The position numbers and the translations under genes were made by a program. Shown here piece after piece: positions 10,931 through 20,788 of a stretch of 64,000 nt of DNA; positions within the stretch are counted from its first letter, which is position 1; every line of letters starts with the position of its first letter. Below the pieces are notes generated by a model. It saw only the letters and a list, made by a program, of their open reading frames with translations. It was not told the DNA's origin and ran no database searches. The stretch comes from Psychrobacter urativorans (GTDB lineage: Bacteria; Pseudomonadota; Gammaproteobacteria; Pseudomonadales; Moraxellaceae): contig NZ_CP012678.1 of assembly GCF_001298525.1 (NCBI RefSeq), positions 1,922,001 to 1,986,000 on the forward strand, in the 5' to 3' direction.

Positions 10931-11320
10931 GTGCAGCAACTTTCTAGTTTGTCCTCCCAGCGCGGTGCTAGTGTGACCAGTATTATATTGCTGTTAATTG
11001 TTATTGTAGTTGCTGGTAAGCTACTCATTGCGATTGTGCCTGCCCAAATTGGCGACTACCAACTGAATAAAGAGTTGGGCATTCAGCTTAAAGAAGCCAA
11101 TAGTAATAATGAGACAGCGAAGCAGTTTCTTGACCGTGTCAATCGTCAGCTGTCTATTAATGCAAATTATGACACCAATGCAGAAGACGTGTTTACTTTT
11201 ACCAATAAGAAAACAGGTCAGCTCGCTATTCATAAAAAATATGAGAAAACCAGTAACTTTTTTAGCAATGTTGATATTGTAAGCCGTTTTGAAGGGGACA
11301 TCAAAGCGACTACAGAGTAA
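10931..11320 (+). CDS. DUF4845 membrane-anchored protein
   Basis: A 129-residue protein with one N-terminal membrane helix (about residues 14-36, TSIILLLIVIVVAGKLL) and a small exported domain. DUF4845 proteins sit between lepB and rnc in Pseudomonas, Acinetobacter and relatives; the position and the pilin-like N-terminal helix support the call. The N-terminus QRGASVTSIILLL resembles a pseudopilin, but the canonical G-F-T-L-x-E motif is absent. The GTG at 10931 was chosen because AGGAG at 10918-10922 lies eight bases upstream; a GTG at 10922 overlaps that site. Function unknown; co-transcription with lepB and rnc is likely. Confidence 0.8.
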   Translation: MQQLSSLSSQRGASVTSIILLLIVIVVAGKLLIAIVPAQIGDYQLNKELGIQLKEANSNNETAKQFLDRVNRQLSINANYDTNAEDVFTFTNKKTGQLAIHKKYEKTSNFFSNVDIVSRFEGDIKATTE

Positions 11321-11490
11321 GGTAGCATTATCATCCTTGCTCTTCGACATAAGCAATGCGGCACTGTTTCTATACGACACAAAAGTGCTTTTAAATTCCT
11401 CTTTGTTCAGAATCTTTGTATATTTTGTCCTATTAGTTTTTACATTACTCCATTAGTTAGTCACATTAACAGGATAGCCAAAAACCACGC

Positions 11491-12306
11491 ATGAAACCAA
11501 CTTTACCACAAACCCAAATAGTACCTAAAGCCAAAAAAAACAGTGTATCTAGTGACAATGTAGCTAATACTAGTGAACCTGTAACGGTATCCGCAGAATT
11601 TATTCAACGATTGGCGGTATTAACACGCAAGTTGGGGTATGAGTTTAATGATTTAAGTTTACCGAAGTTGGCGCTGACGCATCGCTCATTTGATAGTAAA
11701 AAAAACTACGAGCGCTTAGAGTTTTTAGGTGACGCGTTGCTCGGCATGATTGTTGGTGAGGCGTTATATCATCGCTATCCTACTCAAAATGAAGGGCGGT
11801 TAACGCGTATGCGTGCCACTTTAGTACGTCAAGAGTCACTGGTGACTATTGCCCAAAACTTGGATTTGTCCAATCATTTAATTTTAGGCATTGGCGAGCG
11901 TAAAGGCGGTGGGCGTAATCGCGCGTCGATATTAGCCGATGCGGTGGAATCCTTGCTTGGCGCTATTTATCTAGACAGCAAAGATATGGAAGTTACTCGC
12001 GATTGTGTGCTAGCGTGGTATGGTGATTTAATCAATGACGTTAACGAACAAAAAGTCCTCAAAGACGCTAAGAGTCGTTTGCAAGAATGGTTGCAATCCA
12101 AGCAATTTGACTTGCCGCATTATGAATTAGTAGAAACGCGTGGCAATGCACCGTATCAGATATTTGTGGTACGCTGTGAGGTAAATATTATGAATTGCCC
12201 TAATATTACTGAGTCGGGAGAAAGCCGCCGCATTGCTGAGCAAAAAGCGGCAGAGCTGATGATTAATCAACTCCATAAACTCCCAAATTCCCTTAAAAAA
12301 ATATAG
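11491..12306 (+). CDS. rnc: ribonuclease III
   Basis: Double-strand-specific endonuclease that processes rRNA precursors and regulates mRNAs. The signature ERLEFLGDALLG carries catalytic acidic residues, and ADAVESLLGAIYLD supplies the metal-binding glutamate of the second site. A C-terminal dsRNA-binding domain begins near residue 190 (DAKSRLQEWLQ) and ends in RRIAEQKAAELMI. The protein has 271 residues, about 45 more than E. coli Rnc; the excess is mainly a polar N-terminal tail rich in K, S, T and N. Followed by era, as in E. coli. Confidence 0.97.
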   Translation: MKPTLPQTQIVPKAKKNSVSSDNVANTSEPVTVSAEFIQRLAVLTRKLGYEFNDLSLPKLALTHRSFDSKKNYERLEFLGDALLGMIVGEALYHRYPTQNEGRLTRMRATLVRQESLVTIAQNLDLSNHLILGIGERKGGGRNRASILADAVESLLGAIYLDSKDMEVTRDCVLAWYGDLINDVNEQKVLKDAKSRLQEWLQSKQFDLPHYELVETRGNAPYQIFVVRCEVNIMNCPNITESGESRRIAEQKAAELMINQLHKLPNSLKKI

Positions 12307-12485
12307 CTTACGTTTATTTAATACCTGAAGGCCTCGATATATAAAAATATTATTTAATCGCAAAAGTTTAAGTTAAAAACACGCGTTTTCAGATAGCACG
12401 AATTTTTAGGCAGACAGCAACTAAATGCTCTGCTTCTATTATTGAAAACAGCAGAAATTATTGCAGAACACCACAGGAACGACCT

Positions 12486-13607
12486 ATGAGCAATCACACT
12501 GATTTGCCATCTAACCATGAAGATAGTACCGAGAATATGACCGAAAACACAACTGTAAATACCAATGTAAGTGCCGTGAAAATTATTGATGACACGCAAA
12601 AGTCTGTGCAAGAAGATAGTCTTGTTGACCTAAACAACGATGACGCTATTGAAGATTTCTTTGCGCCAAGTGGACGCAAACGTTTAAGCGATGATTTTAA
12701 AACCGGTTATGTCGCGATTGTTGGTCGTCCAAATGTTGGCAAATCGACCTTGATGAACCATTTGTTGGGTCAGAAACTCTCTATTACGTCGCGCAAACCG
12801 CAGACAACCCGTCACCGCATTCACGGTATTTTGTCTAATGATGAGATGCAAGCCGTATTCGTTGATACACCTGGTATACATCGCAATGAAGTCCGTGCTA
12901 TTAATGAGCGTATGAATAAAGCGGCAGTATCTGCATTGGTCGATGTTGATTTGGTATTGTTTGTCGTCGATTCAGACCAATGGCGTGATGATGATCTATT
13001 GGTCTTACAAAAGCTTGGTAATACCAATCTAACTGTGGTTTTAGTCATTAATAAAGCGGATACGTTAAAAGATAAAGGTACGCTGTTGCCATTGATTGAG
13101 ACGTTTAGTGACAGCTTTGATTTTGCTGATATCGTACCTGTTTCGGCATTAAAAAACCAAAACTTAGATCGTCTACAAGAAGTGATTGCTTCACATTTGC
13201 CAATCGCTGCGCCTATTTATAATACCGAGCAAATCACTGACCGCTCAGAGCGCTTTTTAGCCAGTGAAATTATCCGCGAAAAAATCATGCGTAGTGCAGG
13301 TGATGAAGTGCCTTATGATTTAACCGTACAGATTGACGGTTTCAAAGATGAACCTGCGCACACGGATCCAAAAACGGGTCGTCCACGTAAAGCCTGTACC
13401 TTTATTGATGCGACAATATATGTTGAGCGCACTGGTCAAAAAGCCATTGTTATTGGTGATAAAGGTCAGCGTATTAAGCAAGTGGGGATGGACGCGCGTA
13501 AAGACATGGAGCTGCTGTTTGGCAAAAAAATCATGCTCACATTATGGGTAAAAATTAAGCGTGGTTGGTCTGATGATGAGCGTGCCTTAACGAGCTTAGG
13601 ATATTAA
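12486..13607 (+). CDS. era: GTPase Era
   Basis: Essential GTPase that binds 16S rRNA near its 3' end and assists 30S assembly. Motifs: G1 GRPNVGKSTL, G3 DTPGI, G4 NKAD, and the C-terminal KH domain with KAIVIGDKGQRIKQVG. It is 373 residues rather than the roughly 300 of E. coli Era, because of an acidic, Asn/Thr-rich N-terminal extension of about 70 residues (start MSNHTDLPSNHEDSTENM). The ATG at 12486 follows a CAGGAACG site, and no better internal start exists before the G domain, so the extension seems genuine. Confidence 0.97.
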   Translation: MSNHTDLPSNHEDSTENMTENTTVNTNVSAVKIIDDTQKSVQEDSLVDLNNDDAIEDFFAPSGRKRLSDDFKTGYVAIVGRPNVGKSTLMNHLLGQKLSITSRKPQTTRHRIHGILSNDEMQAVFVDTPGIHRNEVRAINERMNKAAVSALVDVDLVLFVVDSDQWRDDDLLVLQKLGNTNLTVVLVINKADTLKDKGTLLPLIETFSDSFDFADIVPVSALKNQNLDRLQEVIASHLPIAAPIYNTEQITDRSERFLASEIIREKIMRSAGDEVPYDLTVQIDGFKDEPAHTDPKTGRPRKACTFIDATIYVERTGQKAIVIGDKGQRIKQVGMDARKDMELLFGKKIMLTLWVKIKRGWSDDERALTSLGY

Positions 13608-13690
13608 TAAGCCGTTAATGTAGAGCTAATACACCTGATTACCAACACGTGCAAAAGCTGCGTCAACAGTCAGGGCTGAGGTAATAAATC

Positions 13691-14428
13691 ATGCGTAATG
13701 AAGCTTTAACCGGTTACTTATTACATCAGCGCCCTTATCAAGAAAAGCGTGCGCTTTATTATTTATTTTCTCAGCAGCATGGTGTGATTCATGGTATCGG
13801 TAAAAAAGGCGCGCCATTATTTGAGCCATTACAGTTATTTGCCACTGGTAAACGTGATTTAAAAACCTTTAGTCAAATCAATATCGTGTCATTAGCGCCT
13901 GATACCTCAAGCGCGACATCATTACGCTATGCTCAGATAAGCGGTCAACAGCAGTATGCCGCTTTATATCTCAATGAGATACTTTGGAAGCTATTACCGA
14001 CTGAAGATCCAATGCCAGACCTTTGGCAGCATTATCAAGACAGTCTGCTCACATTAAAGCAGCAGTTGACGGCGCAGGAATTGCGACTATGTTTACGGCA
14101 GTTTGAGCAGTATTTGTTTGAGCAGTTAGGTTTTGCGGTTTCTTTAGTGCAAGACAGCAGCCTCGAGAGTATTAAAACTGATGATACTTATCGATTTTTA
14201 CCTGATGTCGGTTTAGTGCCGATTGTACAAGCCAATGATAATGCAGATGCTACTATCCAAGTGGTTTTTAAAGGTAGCGAAATAGTAGCCATGGCGGAGT
14301 TAGGTATTACGGTAGCCACGCTTAGCGCATGGTCACGCTTGTATCGACAGCTAATGGATTATTTGCTTGATTATCAGCCGCTACAAAGCCGTTTACTTTG
14401 GCAACAGCAGCAACGTTACCAATCTTAA
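13691..14428 (+). CDS. recO: DNA repair protein RecO
   Basis: RecO loads RecA onto SSB-covered single-stranded DNA together with RecR in the RecFOR pathway. The start MRNEALTGYLLHQRPYQEKR and the following YYLFSQQHGVIHGIGKKGA form the N-terminal OB fold typical of RecO; the rest is helical. The 245-residue length is normal. The family's zinc-binding cysteines are absent, as in many gammaproteobacterial RecO proteins. It lies 83 bases after era and 110 before pdxJ, the conserved order. Confidence 0.93.
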   Translation: MRNEALTGYLLHQRPYQEKRALYYLFSQQHGVIHGIGKKGAPLFEPLQLFATGKRDLKTFSQINIVSLAPDTSSATSLRYAQISGQQQYAALYLNEILWKLLPTEDPMPDLWQHYQDSLLTLKQQLTAQELRLCLRQFEQYLFEQLGFAVSLVQDSSLESIKTDDTYRFLPDVGLVPIVQANDNADATIQVVFKGSEIVAMAELGITVATLSAWSRLYRQLMDYLLDYQPLQSRLLWQQQQRYQS

Positions 14429-14538
14429 AGTCGTAGTTTAATCTAAAGTTAGTTTACTCAAACTTAAGCTTATTTAGCTCGAATTCCTTGTATTTAATGA
14501 ACCGCATGTCAACTGAGTGTTATTAAAAGGACTTTTTT

Positions 14539-15306
14539 ATGACAACTTTATCACCAGACTCATCTTCCTCTAAAAAGCCATTATTAGGTGTCAATATCGA
14601 TCACGTGGCGACCTTACGTCAAGCGCGTGGTGTTGATTATCCAAGCCCCTTAGCAGCCGCATTATTATGTGAGCAAGCAGGAGCAGATGGCATCACCATT
14701 CATTTGCGTGAAGACCGTCGTCATATTCAGGATGCTGATGTTTATGAGATTGCCGCGCAATTGACCACCAGATTGAACTTAGAGATGGCAGCGACGACTG
14801 AAATGCTAGCGATTGCTTGTGAAGTGCAGCCATTCTGGGTCTGTTTAGTACCAGAAAAGCGCGCTGAGCTGACTACCGAAGGGGGTTTGGATGTTGCAGG
14901 GCAGGTAGCATGGCTGACGGATTATATTAGTAAGCTACACGATGCGGGTATTAAAGTATCTTTATTTATCGATCCTAATGAAACTCAAATAAAAGCAGCC
15001 GTTGCCTGTCAAGCTGATGCGATTGAGTTGCATACCGGTGCCTACGCAGAAATGGGTTTAGCCAATGATACTGCTGGACAGCAGACTGAGCTACAACGTA
15101 TTAAGCAAGCGGTCAGCATTGCACAGCAAGCAGATAGTGATATGTTGATTAATGCAGGTCACGGACTGACGCGTGATAATGTCAATGCTATTGCGCAAAT
15201 CGAAGGTATCTATGAGCTAAATATTGGTCATGCGCTGATTGCAGATGCTGTCTTTGTTGGTTTAATACAAGCCGTTATCATGATGAAGGTGGCTATGCAT
15301 CAATAG
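14539..15306 (+). CDS. pdxJ: pyridoxine 5'-phosphate synthase
   Basis: Condenses 1-deoxyxylulose 5-phosphate and 3-amino-2-oxopropyl phosphate to pyridoxine 5'-phosphate, the last ring-forming step of the DXP-dependent vitamin B6 pathway. Conserved elements are [41 protein letters not shown] and [12 protein letters not shown] of a TIM barrel. It is 255 residues with a short serine-rich N-terminal tail. AAAAGGA lies upstream of the ATG. It ends four bases from the end of the convergent pseudopilin gene, with no hairpin between them. Confidence 0.96.
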   Translation: MTTLSPDSSSSKKPLLGVNIDHVATLRQARGVDYPSPLAAALLCEQAGADGITIHLREDRRHIQDADVYEIAAQLTTRLNLEMAATTEMLAIACEVQPFWVCLVPEKRAELTTEGGLDVAGQVAWLTDYISKLHDAGIKVSLFIDPNETQIKAAVACQADAIELHTGAYAEMGLANDTAGQQTELQRIKQAVSIAQQADSDMLINAGHGLTRDNVNAIAQIEGIYELNIGHALIADAVFVGLIQAVIMMKVAMHQ

Positions 15307-15310
15307 GTAA

Positions 15311-15859
15311 TTAAGCTGAGCAGTCAGTAGGATGCTCGCTGTTGGGTTTGTACTTAATGATTCCCGATTGATTGAAAGATATTTGATACATCGCTTTACT
15401 ATATATTGAGCGCGGACAATATTTGATATGACCAAAAAATCCGCGCGGCTTTCCGCTATCGCCCGCAAATCTCACATAATGACGCTGCCCAGCGCGTAGA
15501 TGCAGCGAACCGTATTTAGGGTTCAATCGTTGCTCTTCTATTAACACATCAACATTCGCATCAAAGTGGTTATTATCATTCTTATCTATAAATAATAATA
15601 AAGTCTTATTACTGTCTTTATTACAAAGGCCATTACTATCAGATAAGCACACCACAACGTTCTGACGTTGAATTAAACTCTCTGCTTTCGCCGATGTTAA
15701 GGTGTTCACCGTACTATATCTGATACGCTTAGCTTCCATATTCGCCAAGTGCGTCAAGATATAGGGCATAGCAATAGACATAATAATAGCCATAATTGAT
15801 ACGGTTACGATTAACTCTACCAATGTAAAACCATACTTATTTTGTATTTTTGAGTTCAT
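15311..15859 (-). CDS. orphan type IV pilin-like protein (GspH/FimT type)
   Basis: A 182-residue prepilin-like protein. The short basic leader MNSKIQNKYG is followed by FTLVELIVTVSIMAIIMSI, the prepilin peptidase site with glycine at -1, F at +1 and E5, and the hydrophobic N-terminal helix. The globular part contains a GspH/FimT-like pattern with four cysteines (VVCLSD, GLCNKD, KYCPRS, TDCSA). FimT/FimU proteins are minor pilins that prime type IV pili or bind DNA during uptake. No other pilus gene is nearby, so it stands alone, convergent with pdxJ; an isolated fimT-like gene is known in related bacteria. Confidence 0.82.
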   Translation of the reverse strand: MNSKIQNKYGFTLVELIVTVSIMAIIMSIAMPYILTHLANMEAKRIRYSTVNTLTSAKAESLIQRQNVVVCLSDSNGLCNKDSNKTLLLFIDKNDNNHFDANVDVLIEEQRLNPKYGSLHLRAGQRHYVRFAGDSGKPRGFFGHIKYCPRSIYSKAMYQISFNQSGIIKYKPNSEHPTDCSA

Positions 15860-16547
15860 ATTTATAGGGATAAAAATCTCGTAGGAAAATTCAAATTGGA
15901 ATAGTTTTTAGTGAGTGTTTATTCTAATATTTTTTCATTTAAATAGACTGAACTAAGAAAGATATAATACTTATCGCGTGAATAAATAATAACCATAGAT
16001 TAGCAATTTAAAATTACATAATGACTCGCACTGATGATGTATCACTACTTTTATTTAAATTTTAATGACATATTTGACTATTAAAATGCATAGGAAACGG
16101 TTGTTATATGGACTATATTATATTTATGAAAAAATGTTTACTTTTATAATGTAAATTAATTATAAAAGTAATGTCATAAAATGTTACAATTGGTGAATAC
16201 TGAGTTTTATTCATAGAGAAAAAGACTTAATTGTATTAAACTAAGTTTAGATGATAAAGACAAAGCAATGTATTACTTAGTGTCATCTAGTATTAAAAGG
16301 CAACTAGCGTAATATGTGTTATTGTTAAGTAACCTAACTTGGTTATTGTGTTTTAGTTATCACATTGTCGTGTAATAATGTGTAGCTGATTAATGAAAAA
16401 AGTTGTAAACTGAATTGATAGTCGCTAAGCTACTTCGTAATTAGTTTCACTGTTCAATAATACATCTGAAAAAATATATATTTTTTAGGTAATCTAGAAA
16501 GCGGTCTTGCTTAACGTAACACTAATATTATCCTTTGGAGGAAGTCC
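15860..16547. other. 688-base AT-rich intergenic region upstream of the OmpA gene
   Basis: Separates the pseudopilin gene (divergent) from the OmpA-family gene. It is strongly AT-rich with no convincing reading frame, tRNA or terminator. The last part holds a good ribosome-binding site (GGAGGAAG at 16537-16544) before the OmpA ATG. It probably contains both promoters and perhaps a long 5' leader for OmpA, but no single -35/-10 pair stands out by eye. Confidence 0.4.
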
Positions 16548-17807
16548 ATGAAATTGAATAAAATTGCTCTAGCCCTATTCGCCGTAACAGCTGCCCCACT
16601 AGCAGCTAATGCCGGCGTTACTATTAGCCCACTATTATTAGGCTATCATTACAGCGAAGGCGCTGATGAAGATCAGAGCGACCTTTTTAAAAGTGGTAAT
16701 AACACGGCTGCAATTGGTGCTGAACGTAATGATGGCGTTTATAAAGAAAACGGTCTTTATACTGGTGCGGCACTAGGTATTGAGATTACTCCTTCTACTC
16801 AGTTCCAAGTTGAGTATGGTGTATCAAATACTGATGGTCAAAGCGACAACGCTAACTTTGACGTTGAACAGCAAATGTTGTCTGGTAACTTTTTAATTGG
16901 TACTGAACAATTTACTGGCTACACTGACAGCAAACTTAAGCCATACGTTTTAATCGGTGCTGGTCAATCTAAAATTAAAGTAGAGAACCAAGACGCATAC
17001 GTTTCAAACAGAACAACAGAAGCATTCCCTGCTGGCTCTAACATCAAGGCTGGTTCTGAAGTATCTCAATCAACTGATACCATCGGTAACCTAGGTCTAG
17101 GTGCTATGTATCGTATCAATGATGCCCTAAGCCTACGTGGTGAAGCACGTGCGATTCATAACTTTGATAATAACTGGTGGGAAGGCATGGCCTTAGCTGG
17201 TTTAGAAGTTGTACTTGGTGGTCATTTATCACCAGTAGTAGCTGTACCACCAATGGTAGAGCCTGCAGCACCTGTTGATACGCCAATTTATGTTGTTGAA
17301 AATGACGTTGATTCTGACGGCGATGGCGTACCTGATAGCATCGATGCATGCCCAGGTACTCCAATGAATGTTGTTGTTGATGAACGTGGTTGCCCATTAC
17401 AAGTAGATATTACTGATGAACTAAAAATGGAGCTACGTGTATTCTTTGATAACGATAAATCAGCTATCAAAAACCAATACCAGCCTGAAATCGCTAAAGT
17501 AGCAGAGAAGATGCGCGAGTATCCTAACTCTATCGCCCGCGTTGAAGGTCATGCTTCTAAAACTGGTCCATCAGCACGTTACAACCAACGTCTGTCTGAA
17601 GCCCGTGCCGTTGCTGTGAAATCTATGTTGACTAACGAATTTGGTATCGCGCCAAACCGTCTATCAACTGTTGGTTACGGTTATGACCGTCCAATCGCTG
17701 ACAACAACACTGAAGAAGGTCGTGCTATGAACCGTCGTGTTTATGCCATCATTACTGGTGACAAAACTATGACTGTTGAACAAACTAAAGACATGATTGT
17801 TGAATAA
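16548..17807 (+). CDS. OmpA-family outer-membrane porin/peptidoglycan anchor with calcium-type repeat linker
   Basis: A 419-residue protein with a signal peptide (cleavage after AAPLAANA), an N-terminal beta-barrel region of about 200 residues, a proline-rich linker (VVAVPPMVEPAAP), one thrombospondin type-3-like motif (DVDSDGDGVPDSIDACPGTP), and a C-terminal OmpA domain with FFDNDKSAIK, ARVEGHAS and NQRLSEARAVAV. The last domain binds diaminopimelate of peptidoglycan. The TSP3 acidic repeat normally binds Ca2+. This layout matches OprF/Omp38-like major porins of Moraxellaceae and Pseudomonas. The very strong ribosome-binding site and long upstream region suggest high expression. Confidence 0.93.
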   Translation: MKLNKIALALFAVTAAPLAANAGVTISPLLLGYHYSEGADEDQSDLFKSGNNTAAIGAERNDGVYKENGLYTGAALGIEITPSTQFQVEYGVSNTDGQSDNANFDVEQQMLSGNFLIGTEQFTGYTDSKLKPYVLIGAGQSKIKVENQDAYVSNRTTEAFPAGSNIKAGSEVSQSTDTIGNLGLGAMYRINDALSLRGEARAIHNFDNNWWEGMALAGLEVVLGGHLSPVVAVPPMVEPAAPVDTPIYVVENDVDSDGDGVPDSIDACPGTPMNVVVDERGCPLQVDITDELKMELRVFFDNDKSAIKNQYQPEIAKVAEKMREYPNSIARVEGHASKTGPSARYNQRLSEARAVAVKSMLTNEFGIAPNRLSTVGYGYDRPIADNNTEEGRAMNRRVYAIITGDKTMTVEQTKDMIVE

Positions 17808-17848
17808 GTAGTTACTTGTTACGACATAGATAGTTTGTAAAATTACAA

Positions 17849-17877
17849 AAAAAGCTACCCTTTGGGTGGCTTTTTTT
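17849..17877 (+). terminator. rho-independent terminator of the OmpA gene
   Basis: AAAAAGCTACCC and GGGTGGCTTTTT pair (one T-G wobble) around a TTT loop and run into a T tract, about 45 bases after the stop codon. Confidence 0.9.
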
Positions 17878-17927
17878 ATTTATGTCCGTAGATAAATAAG
17901 TTATTACATAAATTTATGATCCAATAA

Positions 17928-17936
17928 TGCTATACT
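17928..17936 (+). promoter_or_regulatory. possible typA promoter (extended -10)
   Basis: TGCTATACT, identical to the extended -10 in front of rnpB, lies about 230 bases upstream of typA. The -35 region is weak. If used, typA would have a leader of about 225 bases, in which no known riboswitch was recognised. Confidence 0.42.
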
Positions 17937-18167
17937 ATCCGCCCACACACTTTGTAAATTAGCAAAGCGTGCACTAGCATGGCTAACGGTACGATGGATG
18001 TATCGGTATCGGTATAGATTTCTATTTCTACTTTGACAACTTAATCCAGTGCACATATCGTGCAATCGTTTAAGGGCAAAGTACAGTATCTGACTGATTG
18101 ATGATGAAAGCTTATCCAGCGGCGCCTACTGCTACTACATTTTTTCAAGACAAAACGAGCATTCTAT

Positions 18168-20015
18168 ATGGCGAACGACATTAAACATTTGCGTAATATT
18201 GCAATTATTGCCCACGTTGACCACGGTAAAACGACTTTGGTTGATAAGTTATTACATCAATCAGGTACTTTCGGCGATCGTGCAAATATTGCAGAACGCG
18301 CGATGGATTCAGGTGATATTGAGCAAGAGCGCGGTATTACCATTTTGGCTAAAAACACCGCCATTAGATGGACAGATAAAACTGACGATGTTGAATATCG
18401 TATCAATATCGTAGACACCCCAGGTCACGCCGATTTTGGTGGTGAAGTTGAGCGTGTTATGTCAATGGTTGACTGCGTTCTTCTAGTGGTTGATGCGGTT
18501 GATGGACCTATGCCACAAACACGCTTTGTGACGCAAAAAGCGTTTGAGCAAGGTTTGCGTCCGATTGTTGTTATTAACAAAATTGACCGTCCTGGTGCAC
18601 GTCCTGACTGGGTAATGGATCAGATTTTCGATTTGTTTGATAACCTAGGTGCAACTGATGAGCAGTTGGATTTCCCAGTTGTTTATGCTTCAGCATTGAA
18701 TGGCATTGCAGGTTTAGAAGCCGATAAATTAGCGGATGATATGACGCCGTTATTTAAGACTATCGTTGATGTTGTACAGCCACCACAGGTTGATGCAGAA
18801 GCTCCATTCCGTATGCAAATCTCAAGTATCGATTATAATAGCTTCGTCGGTGTTATCGGTATTGGTCGTATTCAGCGTGGTAAAATATCCACTAACACGC
18901 AAGTGACTGTGATCGATAAAGACGGTAACACACGTAATGGTCGCATCTTAAAAATCATGGGTTACCATGGTCTTGATCGTATCGACGTTAGTGATGCACA
19001 AGCAGGCGATATCGTATGTATCACTGGTATTGATGCACTGAATATCTCAGATACTATCTGTGATCCTAATCACGTTGAAGCATTGCCAGCGTTGACGGTT
19101 GATGAACCAACAGTATCTATGAATTTCCAAGTTAACAACTCACCATTTGCTGGTCGCGAAGGTAAGTTTGTGACTTCACGTAATATTCGTGAGCGTTTAG
19201 AGCGTGAATTGATTCATAACGTTGCATTGCGTGTAGAAGACACGGAATCTCCTGATAAATTTAAAGTATCAGGTCGTGGTGAGCTACATTTATCTGTACT
19301 TATCGAAAACATGCGCCGTGAAGGTTTTGAGCTGGGTGTATCAGGTCCAGAAGTTATCGTGAAAGAAGTTGATGGTAAGCTTCAAGAACCGTATGAAAAC
19401 GTTATTTTTGATATTGAAGAACAACATCAAGGTAGCATCATGGAGCAAGTTGGTCTACGCAAAGGCGAGATGACTGACATGCAGATTGATGGTAAAGGAC
19501 GTATACGTATTGAAGCTACTATGCCTGCGCGTGGTCTGATTGGCTTCCGCTCTGAGTTTATGACTTTAACCTCAGGTACTGGTATTCTAACGTCAAGCTT
19601 CTCGCATTATGGACCACAGAAAATTGGTGATGTTGGTGGTCGTGCGAATGGCGTATTGGTTTCTATGGCAAAAGGTGTTTGCTTAGGTTTCGCTCTATTT
19701 AACCTACAGAAACGCGGCAAGATGTTTGCTGAGCCACAGCTTGAAGTGTACGAAGGTATGATCGTTGGTCTGAACTCACGTAACGATGATATGGCTGTTA
19801 ATCCAACGACAGCCAAACAGTTAACCAACGTCCGTGCTAGTGGTACTGATGAAGCGTTAACTCTAACACCAGCGATTAAGTTCACCCTTGAGCAAGCACT
19901 TGAATTTATTCAAGATGATGAGTTGGTTGAAGTAACACCGAAGGCTATCCGTCTGCGTAAACGTTATTTGACTGAAAGTGAGCGTAAGCGTCACGGTCGT
20001 AAGAAAGGTGCTTAA
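18168..20015 (+). CDS. typA: ribosome-associated GTPase TypA/BipA
   Basis: Translational GTPase of the EF-G family involved in 50S assembly and in growth at low temperature and under stress. G1 [10 protein letters not shown]2 GITIL, G3 [11 protein letters not shown] and G4 NKIDRPGA are all intact. Beta-barrel and EF-G III/V-like domains follow, then the BipA-specific C-terminal domain ending in [10 protein letters not shown] and a basic tail [10 protein letters not shown]. The 615 residues are normal. BipA supports cold growth in other bacteria, which would fit a psychrotolerant host, but this is inference. It is monocistronic, with its own terminator. Confidence 0.98.
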   Translation: MANDIKHLRNIAIIAHVDHGKTTLVDKLLHQSGTFGDRANIAERAMDSGDIEQERGITILAKNTAIRWTDKTDDVEYRINIVDTPGHADFGGEVERVMSMVDCVLLVVDAVDGPMPQTRFVTQKAFEQGLRPIVVINKIDRPGARPDWVMDQIFDLFDNLGATDEQLDFPVVYASALNGIAGLEADKLADDMTPLFKTIVDVVQPPQVDAEAPFRMQISSIDYNSFVGVIGIGRIQRGKISTNTQVTVIDKDGNTRNGRILKIMGYHGLDRIDVSDAQAGDIVCITGIDALNISDTICDPNHVEALPALTVDEPTVSMNFQVNNSPFAGREGKFVTSRNIRERLERELIHNVALRVEDTESPDKFKVSGRGELHLSVLIENMRREGFELGVSGPEVIVKEVDGKLQEPYENVIFDIEEQHQGSIMEQVGLRKGEMTDMQIDGKGRIRIEATMPARGLIGFRSEFMTLTSGTGILTSSFSHYGPQKIGDVGGRANGVLVSMAKGVCLGFALFNLQKRGKMFAEPQLEVYEGMIVGLNSRNDDMAVNPTTAKQLTNVRASGTDEALTLTPAIKFTLEQALEFIQDDELVEVTPKAIRLRKRYLTESERKRHGRKKGA

Positions 20016-20119
20016 TTTTAGTTAATACGTTGCTTTAATAGGACATACTAAGATCAAGTTAAAATACTGTCCCTAATTTGGTAAATTAATATTGCTTTTT
20101 TAGGGTCAATATTTAAAGG

Positions 20120-20170
20120 TAGTAGCATAAAGTGAGCGATATATAGTGCACTTTATGCTACTATTTTTTT
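20120..20170 (+). terminator. rho-independent terminator of typA
   Basis: The 14-bp perfect stem AGTAGCATAAAGTG/CACTTTATGCTACT (20121-20134 with 20149-20162) is followed by a T run starting at 20164, 105 bases beyond the stop. Confidence 0.88.
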
Positions 20171-20260
20171 ATGCCTGTTATAAGTCAACAATGATTCATA
20201 CCTCAATAGGTATTATCAATAAAGTTAACCACCAAGACTATTTGTTAAGGAGATAATGCT

Positions 20261-20698
20261 ATGAGTATCATATCTGAGTTTAAAGAGTTTGCTATCAAGG
20301 GCAATGTGATGGATTTGGCGGTTGGTGTTATCATCGGCGGCGCTTTTGGTACCATCACCACCTCATTGGTTGAAGATATTATTATGCCAATTGTCGCACT
20401 GATAGCTGGCGGCGAACTAAATTTTAAGAATATGTTTATCGTATTAGGGGATATTCCTGAAGGTGTCGCAAGAAATTATGATGCGCTGAAAGCTGCAGGC
20501 ATACCGGTTTTAGCCTATGGTAGCTTTTTTACGGTACTGATCAACTTTATTATTTTAGCGTTTATCATTTTTATGATGGTGAAATTTGTGAACCGTTTAC
20601 GTCGTCAGCAACCAGCTGTACCTGACGCGATAGCAGAGGAAATTGTATTGCTTCGTGAAATTAGTGCCAAACTTGGTAATAATAATAGTGTTAAATAA
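20261..20698 (+). CDS. mscL: large-conductance mechanosensitive channel
   Basis: A pentameric inner-membrane emergency valve that opens under osmotic downshock. The 145-residue sequence shows the family N-terminus [29 protein letters not shown] with the pore-lining helix TM1, a periplasmic loop, TM2 (about residues 84-107) and a charged cytoplasmic helix ending in [13 protein letters not shown]. The family is usually about 136 residues, so this is slightly long in the periplasmic loop. A strong AAGGAG precedes the ATG. Single-gene unit. Confidence 0.97.
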   Translation: MSIISEFKEFAIKGNVMDLAVGVIIGGAFGTITTSLVEDIIMPIVALIAGGELNFKNMFIVLGDIPEGVARNYDALKAAGIPVLAYGSFFTVLINFIILAFIIFMMVKFVNRLRRQQPAVPDAIAEEIVLLREISAKLGNNNSVK

Positions 20699-20729
20699 TC
20701 AGATATGATTGAATAAATTGATATGAAAT

Positions 20730-20763
20730 AAAAAAGGCTAACGTGATAAGTTAGCCTTTTTTA
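20730..20763. terminator. bidirectional terminator between mscL and a convergent gene
   Basis: AAAAAAGGCTAAC/GTTAGCCTTTTTT with a GTGATAA loop; T tracts on both strands allow it to serve mscL and the opposing gene at 20789. Confidence 0.9.
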
Positions 20764-20788
20764 TTTTTATAAAGACTTAAATAAGAAT

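Noticed and set aside
10931..11320. DUF4845 protein as a pseudopilin
   Set aside because: The N-terminal hydrophobic helix looks similar, but the prepilin peptidase motif (G then F-T-L-x-E) is missing and the position between lepB and rnc is diagnostic of DUF4845.
16200..16547. Possible structured RNA or riboswitch in the OmpA leader
   Set aside because: No stable hairpins or known riboswitch motifs were visible by eye; the region is AT-rich and only supports a promoter/leader statement.
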